This document shows, one piece after another, positions 1 through 8,915 of a stretch of 40,259 nt of DNA. Both the position numbers and the translations under genes were made by a program. Numbering within the stretch: the stretch's first letter is position 1; each line of letters begins with the position of its first letter. Location of the stretch: positions 1 to 40,259 of the forward strand of contig REBR01000146.1 in assembly GCA_007692645.1 (NCBI GenBank), read 5' to 3'. The notes below the pieces were generated by a model. That model was not told the origin of the DNA. It saw nothing but the letters and a program-made list of their open reading frames with translations, and searched no databases. Origin of the DNA: Halomonadaceae bacterium. Its GTDB lineage: Bacteria > Pseudomonadota > Gammaproteobacteria > Pseudomonadales > Oleiphilaceae.

Positions 1-387
1 TGGGCAGCCACCACCCCGGGGGCCGCCAACCAGGCCTATAACACCGTCAACGGCGACGTCTTCCGCTGGCGCCGCATGTGGCGCGAAATTGGCGACTACT
101 TCGGCCTTGAAGTGGCGGACTGCCCGGAAACGCCACAGCCTCTGGAGCAGCAGATGGCTGACGCCCCAGCCACTTGGCGCGAGATTGCCAGCAAACATGA
201 CCTGGTAGAACCGGACGTAGACAAGCTGGCTTCCTGGTGGCACACGGACGCGGATCTGGGCCGGGATCAGGAGTGCGTTAACGATACCACCAAGTCACGG
301 GACTTCGGCTTCCACCATTTCCGCGAGACCCGGGGTGCTTTTTGCGATCTCTTCGATCGTTTGCGCGCCGAAAGGCTCATTCCCTGA
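1..387 (+). CDS. 3' part of a PRISE-like SDR family oxidoreductase (5' end outside window)
   Basis: Frame is open from base 1 (WAATTPGAANQAYNTVNGDVFRWRRMWREIGDYFGL...). NTVNGDVFRWRRMW resembles the progesterone 5-beta-reductase/iridoid synthase-like SDR family. Confidence 0.75.
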   Translation, partial: WAATTPGAANQAYNTVNGDVFRWRRMWREIGDYFGLEVADCPETPQPLEQQMADAPATWREIASKHDLVEPDVDKLASWWHTDADLGRDQECVNDTTKSRDFGFHHFRETRGAFCDLFDRLRAERLIP

Positions 388-494
388 AATTTTCATGACA
401 ACATCCGTCAATGAGCCCGGCGCCACAAGGCCCCGGGCCTATTGTGAGAAATGCCCCCGTCAGCAACCCTTGTCGCCAGAACCCACAGCCTATA

Positions 495-514
495 AACTGT
501 TTTTTTATACAGTT
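495..514. promoter_or_regulatory. LexA/SOS box upstream of umuD
   Basis: aaCTGTttttttatACAGtt matches the CTGT-N8-ACAG consensus with flanking A/T; it lies just upstream of umuDC. Confidence 0.88.
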
Positions 515-549
515 ATTTGATAGCCACCACTGGTCGCGAGGTTGTCCCC

Positions 550-984
550 ATGAGTGCTGTCTGGTTGGGTCGTAGTGTTGTGGGTCGGTTGTTATCCATA
601 CCCCTGTTCGCAGAGCGGGTGGCGGCGGGGTTTCCGTCCCCGGCCCAGGGCTATGTGGAACAAACCCTGGATCTGAACGAACTCTGTGTGCGCCACCCGG
701 CGGCCACGTTTTTTGTCCGTGCCCAGGGGGATTCCATGACCGGTGTGGGCATCTACCCCAACGATGTGCTGGTGGTGGACCGCTCACTGGCGGCCCGCCA
801 CGGGGATATTGTGATTGCTGGCATTGATGGTGAATTCACCGTCAAGGAACTGCAACTGCACCCCAGCCCCCGGCTGCTGCCCCGTAACCCCGCCTATGCC
901 CCGGTGCCCATTCCGGAAGGCTCTGAGCTGGAGATCTTCGGGGTCGTCACCAATGTGATCCGTCAACTGTCCCGGCAACGATGA
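550..984 (+). CDS. umuD: UmuD-like translesion synthesis subunit/S24 peptidase
   Basis: S24 motifs: FPSPAQGY near the cleavage site, FFVRAQGDSMTGVGI catalytic Ser, DGEFTVKEL catalytic Lys. ORF overlaps umuC. Start chosen at MSAVWLG; the ORF track begins at 517. Confidence 0.9.
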   Translation: MSAVWLGRSVVGRLLSIPLFAERVAAGFPSPAQGYVEQTLDLNELCVRHPAATFFVRAQGDSMTGVGIYPNDVLVVDRSLAARHGDIVIAGIDGEFTVKELQLHPSPRLLPRNPAYAPVPIPEGSELEIFGVVTNVIRQLSRQR

Positions 985-2267
985 CACCGGTGTTTGCCCT
1001 GGTGGACTGCAACAACTTCTACGCTTCCTGCGAGAAGCTGTTCCGCCCGGATCTGCGCCAGCGCCCGGTGGTGGTGCTGTCCAACAACGACGGCTGTGTA
1101 GTGGCCCGTTCCCGGGAAGCAAAGGATCTGGGCATCAAGATGGGGGTGCCCATTTTCCAGATCCGGGATGCCATCCGCCGCCATGGCATTGTGGTGTTTT
1201 CCTCCAACTATGCCCTGTATGCGGATATGTCCTCCCGGGTGATGCGGGTGCTGGAAGATCTGGCCCCGGCGGTGGAGGTGTACTCCATTGACGAGTCCTT
1301 TCTTGATCTTACCGGCGTGAGCCGGGCCATGGCCCTGGAGGACTTTGGTGTACAGGTGCAGCAGACCGTACTGAACTGGACCGGCCTGCCAGTGTGTGTG
1401 GGCATTGCCCCGAGCAAGACCCTGGCCAAGCTGGCCAACTACGGGGCCAAGAAATACCCCGCCACCGGGGGTGTGGTGAATTTGAGTGATCCCCAACGAC
1501 AGCACCGGCTGCTGCAACTGGCCCCGGTGGAGGAAGTCTGGGGGGTGGGTAATCGCCTGACCCGGCGGCTGAATGCCCTGGGTATCCATACGGCACTGGA
1601 CCTGGCCCAGGCGGACCCGGCGGTGATGCGCCGGCAGTTCTCGGTGGTGCTGGAGCGTACCGTGCGGGAACTGAACGGGGAGTCCTGTATTGCCCTGGAA
1701 CCGGTGGCGGCCACCAAGCAGCAGATCCTCTGCTCCCGCTCTTTCGCCGAGCGGGTACTGGACTATGGGGTGATGCGCCAGGCCATCAGCGGCTATACTG
1801 TGCGGGCCGGGGAAAAGCTGCGCCAGGAAAAACAGACGGCGGCGGTGCTCACAGTGTTTATCCGCACCAGCCCGTTCAACCCCAACGAGGCCCAGTACGC
1901 CAACAGCGCCACCACCACCCTGCCCTTTCCCACGGACGATACCCGGCTGCTGCTGCAAGCGGCGCAAAAGCTGCTGAAACAGCTCTGGCGGGATGGCTAC
2001 CGTTACAGCAAGGGGGGCATCTGCCTGAGCGGTTTCCATCAGCCCGGCAACTACCAGCCGGGACTGTTCGACACGGTCAAAGAGCGCCCCAACAGCCGCC
2101 GCCTGATGGCGGCCCTGGACCGTATTAACCGCAACGCCCCCCATGGGGCCAGCGGCAAGGTGTGGTTTGCCGGTGAAGGGGTGAACGGCCAGGCCTGGTC
2201 CATGCACCGCCAGCACCTGTCCCCTGCTTACACCACCCGCTGGGGGGAACTGCTGCAGGTGTATTGA
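981..2267 (+). CDS. umuC: Y-family DNA polymerase UmuC
   Basis: FALVDCNNFYASCEKLFRPDL, VYSIDESFLDLTG, CVGIAPSKTLAKLAN; ATGA overlap with umuD. Confidence 0.95.
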   Translation: MTPVFALVDCNNFYASCEKLFRPDLRQRPVVVLSNNDGCVVARSREAKDLGIKMGVPIFQIRDAIRRHGIVVFSSNYALYADMSSRVMRVLEDLAPAVEVYSIDESFLDLTGVSRAMALEDFGVQVQQTVLNWTGLPVCVGIAPSKTLAKLANYGAKKYPATGGVVNLSDPQRQHRLLQLAPVEEVWGVGNRLTRRLNALGIHTALDLAQADPAVMRRQFSVVLERTVRELNGESCIALEPVAATKQQILCSRSFAERVLDYGVMRQAISGYTVRAGEKLRQEKQTAAVLTVFIRTSPFNPNEAQYANSATTTLPFPTDDTRLLLQAAQKLLKQLWRDGYRYSKGGICLSGFHQPGNYQPGLFDTVKERPNSRRLMAALDRINRNAPHGASGKVWFAGEGVNGQAWSMHRQHLSPAYTTRWGELLQVY

Positions 2268-2657
2268 TCAGGGGGTAGCGGGGGTGAGCGACAACATTAA
2301 TCCCAGGGATTTTCTGAGCCACCTCCAAGAGTTTGTAAAAAATTGTCATGGATTACATTTTGTCACAGTAATGTTTTACAGATTCTGTTCAGAACAGCCA
2401 GAACGGCGACAGCCACACAGGAGATAAATACCGTTGATTTACAATTCAGTTACCGATAGCAAACACTTACGACTACCACTCCGTTAACATGAAATACCTG
2501 TAAACCTACACTTATGAGTGCAACTGCTAATTGACGTAGGCAGGGCGCACTGCTTGGATTGCTGCTATAAGCACCGTTGTGTGTGTGTATTTTATGCTTG
2601 CTCTCAACCCGGAATGGGGACAAGTGCTGAGCCCAAGGACAGCAAAGAGTACTCAGA

Positions 2658-5069
2658 ATGACAGAGCGGCGTAAGCAGTTAACTCCGGGAAACCGCCCCC
2701 GGCTTCGTATTATGGTGCTCACTGGCGGGCTGTTTCTGGTTGCCATAGCCACTGCCGTGTTCAGCATCACCACCGTACAAATCCAGTCAGCCACTACCGC
2801 CTATGCCGGCGGCGAGAGCGCCTGGTCCCGTGGTCAGGTAGCCACCGTGCATTACCTGAATGTCTATGCGGAAACCGGCGATACCGCGGCCCTGGAACGG
2901 GCCAGACAATGGCTGGCACTGCCTCTGGGGGACCGTCGCGCCCGTGAGGCCATGGAGACAGCCCCCATCGATTACCCCACGGCACAGGAGGGGCTGCTGG
3001 CGGGGGCCAACCACCCGGACGATATACCCCGCATGATCTGGTTGTACCGGTACTTCTCCCATGCGCCGTATTTCCGCGAAGCGGTCCGGGTATGGCAGGA
3101 AAGCGACCCGTATCTGGATAAGCTGGTAAGTATTGCCGACCTGCTTGAAAGCACCTGGGCCAGCAACAGTCCGGCCTCCGCAGAGGCCCGCCGGCAACTT
3201 CGGCAACAGCTGAATGAAGTGGACCAGACCCTGAGTGTGATGGCCAATGAATTTCGTGAAGCCACCGGGGCCGCAGCACGGTGGCTCAGCCAGCTACTGT
3301 CCATTGTCAGTGTGGTGTTTCTGTTTACCCTGGGCCTGTTTACCGCTCTGCTGGTATGGCGCCTGACCCGGGTGATCACCGAATCGGAAGAAAACTTCCG
3401 TACCGTGTTTCAGCAGACCGCCATGGGCATGGCCCAACTGGACCAGCAGAGCCGACTGCTGGATGTGAACCAGGCCCTGTGTGAACTGCTGAAACAGCCC
3501 CGGGAAAAACTGCTGAAGCTCAGCTACCGGGATCTGGTGATTGCAGAAGACTGGGAGATCGGCCTGGAGGAGCGGGAGCGCATGCTGCAGGGTGAGCAGG
3601 ACAGTTACAGCGTGGAACAGCGCCTGCGCCGGGGTGACGGTAAAACCGTCTGGGCCCGCATGACCCTGTCGCGCATTGTCCGCACCAACGATCGCCGCCT
3701 GCGCTACGTACTGGCCCTGGAAGATGTGTCGGAGTCCCGCCGGTTATCGGTGAAACTCAATTACCAGGCCACCCATGACGAACTCACCGGTCTGCTTAAC
3801 CGCCGTGCCTTTGGCCGCCACCTGGCAGAATTCCTGCGCCGTGCCCGCAACGACGACTCTGAACATGTCCTGTGCTTTATTGATCTGGACCAGTTCAAGA
3901 TTGTTAACGACACTGCGGGTCACCAGGCCGGTGACCAGTTGCTGCGGCAAATTGCCAAACTGTTACAGGCCAATATCCGCGACCGGGATCTGCTGGCCCG
4001 GCTGGGGGGGGATGAGTTCGCCATCATCCTGGAAAACTGCAAGCTGGAGACAGCACAGGAACTGGCGGAGAAACTGCGTGGGTTGCTGGAGGGGCTACAC
4101 TTTAGCTGGAACGAACTGCGCTTCCAGATCGGCTGCAGCATTGGCGTGTCACCGATTCTTTCCAGCAGCGCCGATACCTCTTCATTGCTGCGTTCCGCGG
4201 ATATGGCCTGTTATATGGCCAAGGAAAGCGGCCGTAACCGGGTGTATACCCTGCAGGAAAACGACCAGGACCTGGCCCAGCAGCGGGGCGAAATGCAGTG
4301 GCTGGGGCGGATTCGCTCAGCCCTGGATGAAAACCGGCTGTTTCTCGATGCCCAGCGCTTTGAGTGTTTCCGGGACCCCCACAACCTGCGCTATGAAGTG
4401 CTGGTGCGACTGATCAACGAAGAAGGTGCCGTAGTGGCACCAGGAGCCTTCTTACCGGCTTCGGAACGTTTTGGCGTGATTCACCAGATCGACCGCTGGG
4501 TAATCGCCACCGTGTGCCGCAAACTCGCCAGCCACCCGGAACATCTGGCAGTCCTGGACGCCTGTCATATCAACCTGTCTGCCCGTTCCTTTGAACAGCC
4601 GGACTTTGCCGATTATGTGCTTGGCACCATGAAGCAACATGGCATTCCACCCAGCAAACTGTGCTTTGAGATCACTGAAACCGCCGCCATCCGTAACCTG
4701 GTGGATATCACCGGCTTTATGGACCGGCTGAGCGAGGAAGGCTGCACTTTTGCATTGGATGACTTTGGTGCCGGCTTCTCGTCGTTTGGTTATTTGCGCA
4801 ACCTGCAGGTGCACTGCCTGAAGATCGACGGGGTCTTTGTGCGGGATATTGTCACCGACGAAACCGACCTGGCCATGGTGCGGGCCATCAATGAGATTGG
4901 CCAGACCCTGGGCAAAACCATTATTGCGGAATTCGTGGAGTCTTCAGAGGCGGCGGAGCAACTGCGGGCCATGGGGGTTCATTATGCCCAGGGTAACTAT
5001 ATTCATTACCCCTGCCGCTTCACGGAGATACTCACCGACCCCACCATCAATCAGAGCCGGCTCTACTGA
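2658..5069 (+). CDS. Membrane-anchored PAS-GGDEF-EAL cyclic-di-GMP protein
   Basis: Two TM segments flank a periplasmic domain, then PAS, LARLGGDEFAII with RDRD I-site five residues upstream, and EVLVRL / ALDDFGAGFSS / LKIDGVFV EAL-domain motifs. Confidence 0.92.
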   Translation: MTERRKQLTPGNRPRLRIMVLTGGLFLVAIATAVFSITTVQIQSATTAYAGGESAWSRGQVATVHYLNVYAETGDTAALERARQWLALPLGDRRAREAMETAPIDYPTAQEGLLAGANHPDDIPRMIWLYRYFSHAPYFREAVRVWQESDPYLDKLVSIADLLESTWASNSPASAEARRQLRQQLNEVDQTLSVMANEFREATGAAARWLSQLLSIVSVVFLFTLGLFTALLVWRLTRVITESEENFRTVFQQTAMGMAQLDQQSRLLDVNQALCELLKQPREKLLKLSYRDLVIAEDWEIGLEERERMLQGEQDSYSVEQRLRRGDGKTVWARMTLSRIVRTNDRRLRYVLALEDVSESRRLSVKLNYQATHDELTGLLNRRAFGRHLAEFLRRARNDDSEHVLCFIDLDQFKIVNDTAGHQAGDQLLRQIAKLLQANIRDRDLLARLGGDEFAIILENCKLETAQELAEKLRGLLEGLHFSWNELRFQIGCSIGVSPILSSSADTSSLLRSADMACYMAKESGRNRVYTLQENDQDLAQQRGEMQWLGRIRSALDENRLFLDAQRFECFRDPHNLRYEVLVRLINEEGAVVAPGAFLPASERFGVIHQIDRWVIATVCRKLASHPEHLAVLDACHINLSARSFEQPDFADYVLGTMKQHGIPPSKLCFEITETAAIRNLVDITGFMDRLSEEGCTFALDDFGAGFSSFGYLRNLQVHCLKIDGVFVRDIVTDETDLAMVRAINEIGQTLGKTIIAEFVESSEAAEQLRAMGVHYAQGNYIHYPCRFTEILTDPTINQSRLY

Positions 5070-6004
5070 GACGCTGCCCGCCCCTGCAGTGAGCGGCGCA
5101 CCCAGCCGGTGACCAGCCCCCGCTGGGGGGCAAACAGGAACGCCAGGGCAAAGAAACTGGTTACCACCAGCACCATGGTGCCCCCGGAGGCCACGTTCAG
5201 GTGGAAAGACAGATACAGCCCCAGCACCGCAGACACCATACCAATCAGGGTGGCCAGAGCCATCATCGCCGGCAGGCTGTTCACCAGCAGATAGGCGGTA
5301 GCGCCGGGGGTAATCAGCATAGCCACCACCAGAATAATGCCCACGGTTTCCAGGCTGGCAACAATGGTTACCGTCAGCAGCAACATCAGGCCGTAATGAA
5401 TAAGCCCGGTGTTAAGGCCCAGGGAGCGGGCCTGCACCGGGTCAAACACATAAATCAGCAGCTCTTTGTAAAACAGCACCACCAGCAGCACTGCCACCAG
5501 CGCCACCGCCAGGGTCAGCATCAGGGCCGGATAGCGAACCCCCAGCACATTACCGAACAGGATGTGCATCAGGTGGGTGGAGGTGGCGATCTGGCTGATA
5601 ATCACAATACCCAGGGCAAAAGCGGCGGTAAACATCAGCCCCATGGCCGCATCTGGCTTGATGCGGGAATGGCGCTCAATGGCACCAATCCCCAGAGAGG
5701 TCAGGGCACCGGTAATAAAGGCACCGATAAAAAACGGCCAGCCCAGCAGGTAGGCAATGGCCACCCCCGGCAGCACCGCGTGGGAAATGGCATCCCCCAG
5801 CAATGACCAGCGTTTGAGAATGACATAGCTGGAGAGCATGCCACAGAGCCCCCCCACCACAATGGCGGTGAGCAGGGCCCGCTGCATAAAGGCATACTGA
5901 AAAGGACCCGCTACCGACTCCGGCAGCAGGTTTACCACCAGCATCATCAGGCTGATCAGCCCATCAATGGCGAGCATTCCCAGATCGTACAGGCTGTCCA
6001 TCAT
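5063..6004 (-). CDS. Metal ABC transporter permease (ZnuB/MntB/SitC-D family)
   Basis: Multi-TM ABC-3 family protein (LLTAIVVGGLCGMLSSYVILKRWSLLGDAISHAVLPGVAIAYLLG); operon with ATPase and binding protein. Confidence 0.9.
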   Translation of the reverse strand: MMDSLYDLGMLAIDGLISLMMLVVNLLPESVAGPFQYAFMQRALLTAIVVGGLCGMLSSYVILKRWSLLGDAISHAVLPGVAIAYLLGWPFFIGAFITGALTSLGIGAIERHSRIKPDAAMGLMFTAAFALGIVIISQIATSTHLMHILFGNVLGVRYPALMLTLAVALVAVLLVVLFYKELLIYVFDPVQARSLGLNTGLIHYGLMLLLTVTIVASLETVGIILVVAMLITPGATAYLLVNSLPAMMALATLIGMVSAVLGLYLSFHLNVASGGTMVLVVTSFFALAFLFAPQRGLVTGWVRRSLQGRAASQ

Positions 6005-6813
6005 GGGTTCCCTGCCCTGACGGTGCCGGAAATGCTGCTGTCCCGGCTCATGGCCCGTTCACCAATCCAGTTTACGGTGGCTACCCGGGAGAGCATGTCA
6101 TCGGTGAGCATGTCACCCGGGGGGCCCTCACCCACCACCTTGCGGTTGATCAGCACCACATGGTCGGCGTCCCGGCGGGCGCTGATAATATCGTGGGTCA
6201 CCATGACCACGGTGCGGCCCTGATCCCGGGCCTGGCGTAACACCGACATAATCAGGTTTTCACTCACCTGGTCGACCCCCACCAGGGGTTCATCCAGCAA
6301 TAACAGGCGGGCATCCTGGGCCAGGGCCCGGGCCAGCAATACCCGTTTGCGCTGACCCCCGGAGAGGGTATCAATGGCACTGTGGCGCAAGTCCATCAGC
6401 CCGGTATCCTCCAGAGCCTTTCTGGCTGCCTGGCGGTGCACGGCGGGGGTCAGGGACAGGGGCAGAAAACGCCGCCAGCCCCCCTCCTGGCGAATGCGCC
6501 CGTAACGACCAGACAGCACCACATCCCATACCGACAGGGGAAAGTCCCAGTCAATCTGTTCCTGCTGGGGCATATAGGCAATCAGGCTTTCTTTACGCTG
6601 GGCTTCGGCAGTACGTCCCAGAACCGTCACTGAGCCGGTGGAGGGGGTCAGGCTGCCCGCCAGGACCCGCAGCAAGGTGGATTTACCGGCGCCGTTGGGG
6701 CCCACCAGGGTAATCAGCCGGTTCGCCGGCAGATTCAGGTTCAGACCCGAAAGCACCGGCTTGCTGTCGTAGGCAATACTCAGGTCGGTGACGATCACCG
6801 CCGCATCAGTCAT
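6001..6813 (-). CDS. Metal ABC transporter ATP-binding protein
   Basis: Walker A GPNGAGKST, signature LSGGQRKRVLLARAL, Walker B LLLLDEP. Confidence 0.92.
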   Translation of the reverse strand: MTDAAVIVTDLSIAYDSKPVLSGLNLNLPANRLITLVGPNGAGKSTLLRVLAGSLTPSTGSVTVLGRTAEAQRKESLIAYMPQQEQIDWDFPLSVWDVVLSGRYGRIRQEGGWRRFLPLSLTPAVHRQAARKALEDTGLMDLRHSAIDTLSGGQRKRVLLARALAQDARLLLLDEPLVGVDQVSENLIMSVLRQARDQGRTVVMVTHDIISARRDADHVVLINRKVVGEGPPGDMLTDDMLSRVATVNWIGERAMSRDSSISGTVRAGNP

Positions 6814-7699
6814 TCCCCAGGGCCTTCCGCAGTAGTGCGGCGTTGTGTTGCATCATATGGATATAGGTACTGGCGCCACTGTTGCCGTCACCCAGGGAGT
6901 CTACATAGAGGGGCCCGGCATAGGGGGTATTGGTGTCCTGGGACACCCCTTCCACATAACGGCTGGAAATGGTGCTTTCCCAGAAAATCGCTTTCGGTTT
7001 GCGCTGCTCAATAATATCAATGATGCGCATCAGCTGAGAGGAAGTGCCTTCCGTTTCGCTGTTGGTACCCCAGATACCGTCATGGTGAAAATCATAGGCA
7101 TTGGCAAAGTAGAGGAAGGCCGCTTCACTGGTAATCAGTATCCGGTGGTCTGAATCGATCGCCTCCAGCTGCTGCTGCAATTGTTCATGCAACTCTGCCA
7201 GTTGCTCCCGGTATCGGGCTGCGTTGCGCTGGTATTGCTCAGCATGGTCCGGGGCAATCTCCACCAGCGCCTCTTCAATGACGGTGACATAGGCTTTGGC
7301 CGCACGGGGGTCCATCCACAGGTGGGGATCAGGGTCGCCGCCGTACTCACCGGTAACGATGGGCTGGGTGGGGTAACCGCTTTCCCGGGCCAGTGAGATA
7401 ACCGGCACCCCTTTGGCAGTAGCCCGCAGCTGCCCCATCCACTGCTCCAGATTATAACCGTTGTAGAGCACCAGATCCGCCTGCTCCAGATTAACGAAAT
7501 CCCGGGGCCGCAACTCGTACTCGTGCACTTCTGCCCCCACGGGAGCCAATACCTTCACCTCCCCCCGGTCACCCACCACCTGACGGGTAAAATCCCCCAG
7601 AATGCTGAAAGTGGTCACCACTACCGGACCTCTATCGGCCTGAACCGGCGTCGCCGGTAACAACAGAAACAACAGCAGTAATGGGAAAAATGCGCGCAC
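6806..7699 (-). CDS. Metal ABC transporter substrate-binding protein (SitA/PsaA-like, Mn/Fe/Zn)
   Basis: Signal peptide, VVVTTFSILGDFTRQVVGD, VHEYELRP, DPHLWMDP, TSEAAFLYFANAYDF; overlaps the ATPase gene. Confidence 0.9.
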   Translation of the reverse strand: MRAFFPLLLLFLLLPATPVQADRGPVVVTTFSILGDFTRQVVGDRGEVKVLAPVGAEVHEYELRPRDFVNLEQADLVLYNGYNLEQWMGQLRATAKGVPVISLARESGYPTQPIVTGEYGGDPDPHLWMDPRAAKAYVTVIEEALVEIAPDHAEQYQRNAARYREQLAELHEQLQQQLEAIDSDHRILITSEAAFLYFANAYDFHHDGIWGTNSETEGTSSQLMRIIDIIEQRKPKAIFWESTISSRYVEGVSQDTNTPYAGPLYVDSLGDGNSGASTYIHMMQHNAALLRKALGND

Positions 7700-8068
7700 A
7701 GAGTGATCTCCTTGTAGGTTTCAAGCGATGGCGAATCATGGCCAGCCAGTTAGTTGCGGACAGTGTAACACTCCGGGGCCTCTTTCCGGAGTCGGGCCAG
7801 TAACAGAAAACCCTTGGGGGCATTTTAAATTCAACATTGTTTGTCGCTTTAAATATTACGCGGTGGAAAGCCGTCGGATTACTCCTGCCAGTAACAAAAT
7901 CGCAGCCACAAAAGTGTGCAACTACAAAAGTTTCATAAAAACACATTCTTCACAGTCTGTTTTCTGATCAATGGCGTAATTTCCTCTGAACAACTTGTAA
8001 TGCAAAACCTGACTGCCAGGTTCCTGGCGTCAACGGCTCAACAACAATCTGTACAAGGAATACTCTTT

Positions 8069-8851
8069 ATGCTGGATATGGGAACCCTGTCGGTAGGGCA
8101 ATATAACTTTGTCGGCAACGCTTTTTCTTTCGGTCTCGCTGTGATGGCAGCAACGACCATCTTCCTCTGGCTGATGCGTAATGAGGTGGCCCCGGCTTAC
8201 CGTATGGCCATAACCATTACCGGCCTGGTTACTGCTGTAGCGGCTTACCACTACCTGCAAATCATGATGTCCTGGAATGCAGCGGTGGATATTTCCTCAG
8301 GGGCTGTGGTCAGTACTGGCGAACCGTTTAACCAGGCCTATCGCTATGTGGATTGGCTGCTGACGGTTCCGCTGCTGTTGGTTGAACTGATCCTGGTCAT
8401 GAAACTGACCCAGTCCGAAACCTGGCGCAAGTCACTGACCCTGGGTGGTGCTGCAGCACTGATGATCATCCTGGGCTACCCGGGTGAAGTGGCTGAATCT
8501 CTGGGCCCACGGTTCATCTTCTGGATCCTGTCCATGATCCCGTTCCTGTACATCCTCTACCAGCTGGTGATCGGTCTTAAAGACTCCATTTCCAAGCAGC
8601 CGGAAAATGTGCAGCAACTGATCAAAGTCGCCATCTATCTGGTGGTTGCCTCCTGGGCCTTCTACCCCATCGTTTACCTGTTCCCGGCCATTGGCCTGAC
8701 CGGTGGCGCTGCGGTCACTGCCGTGGAAGTGGGTTACACCGTGGCTGATATTGTTGCCAAGGCGGTCTTCGGCCTGTTGATCTTCATGATCGCAGTACGC
8801 AAGTCCGAGCACGAAACCGGCAAAGCCAGCACCGCCGCCAAGAAAAGCTAA
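8069..8851 (+). CDS. Microbial rhodopsin, predicted H+ pump, xanthorhodopsin-like
   Basis: RYVDWLLTVPLLLVE (D95/T99/E106, L103), AAYHYLQIM (H61), VGYTVADIVAKAVFG (Schiff-base K231), LGYPGE. AAGGAA RBS lies 8 nt before the ATG at 8069; the ORF track begins upstream at 7916. Confidence 0.96.
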   Translation: MLDMGTLSVGQYNFVGNAFSFGLAVMAATTIFLWLMRNEVAPAYRMAITITGLVTAVAAYHYLQIMMSWNAAVDISSGAVVSTGEPFNQAYRYVDWLLTVPLLLVELILVMKLTQSETWRKSLTLGGAAALMIILGYPGEVAESLGPRFIFWILSMIPFLYILYQLVIGLKDSISKQPENVQQLIKVAIYLVVASWAFYPIVYLFPAIGLTGGAAVTAVEVGYTVADIVAKAVFGLLIFMIAVRKSEHETGKASTAAKKS

Positions 8852-8900
8852 ACGGCGTTGATGTCCGGCGGTGGGGCCCTGTGCCCTGCCGCCGTTTCTT
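8850..8900 (+). other. Inverted repeat between rhodopsin and crtE, possible attenuator
   Basis: AAACGGCG (8850-8857) pairs with CGCCGTTT (8890-8897), with nested GGCGG/CCGCC, followed by tttctttc. Confidence 0.45.
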
Positions 8901-8915
8901 TCGCTGCTGGATGGA

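Noticed and set aside
963-2216. 417 aa minus-strand ORF opposite umuC
   Set aside because: Low-complexity His/Gln/Gly-rich shadow ORF created by high GC third-position bias; umuC on + is unambiguous.
4380-4420. Degenerate EAL domain (EVL instead of EAL) in ORF 2658-5069
   Set aside because: ExLxR and downstream DDFG/K/E residues look intact, so inactivity cannot be claimed.
5201-5806. 201 aa plus-strand His/Gln-rich ORF
   Set aside because: Antisense to the metal permease; composition is the mirror of hydrophobic TM codons.
7916-8068. N-terminal 51-residue extension of the rhodopsin ORF
   Set aside because: The clear RBS at 8055-8060 and family alignment support the start at 8069; upstream region is more likely promoter/5'-UTR.
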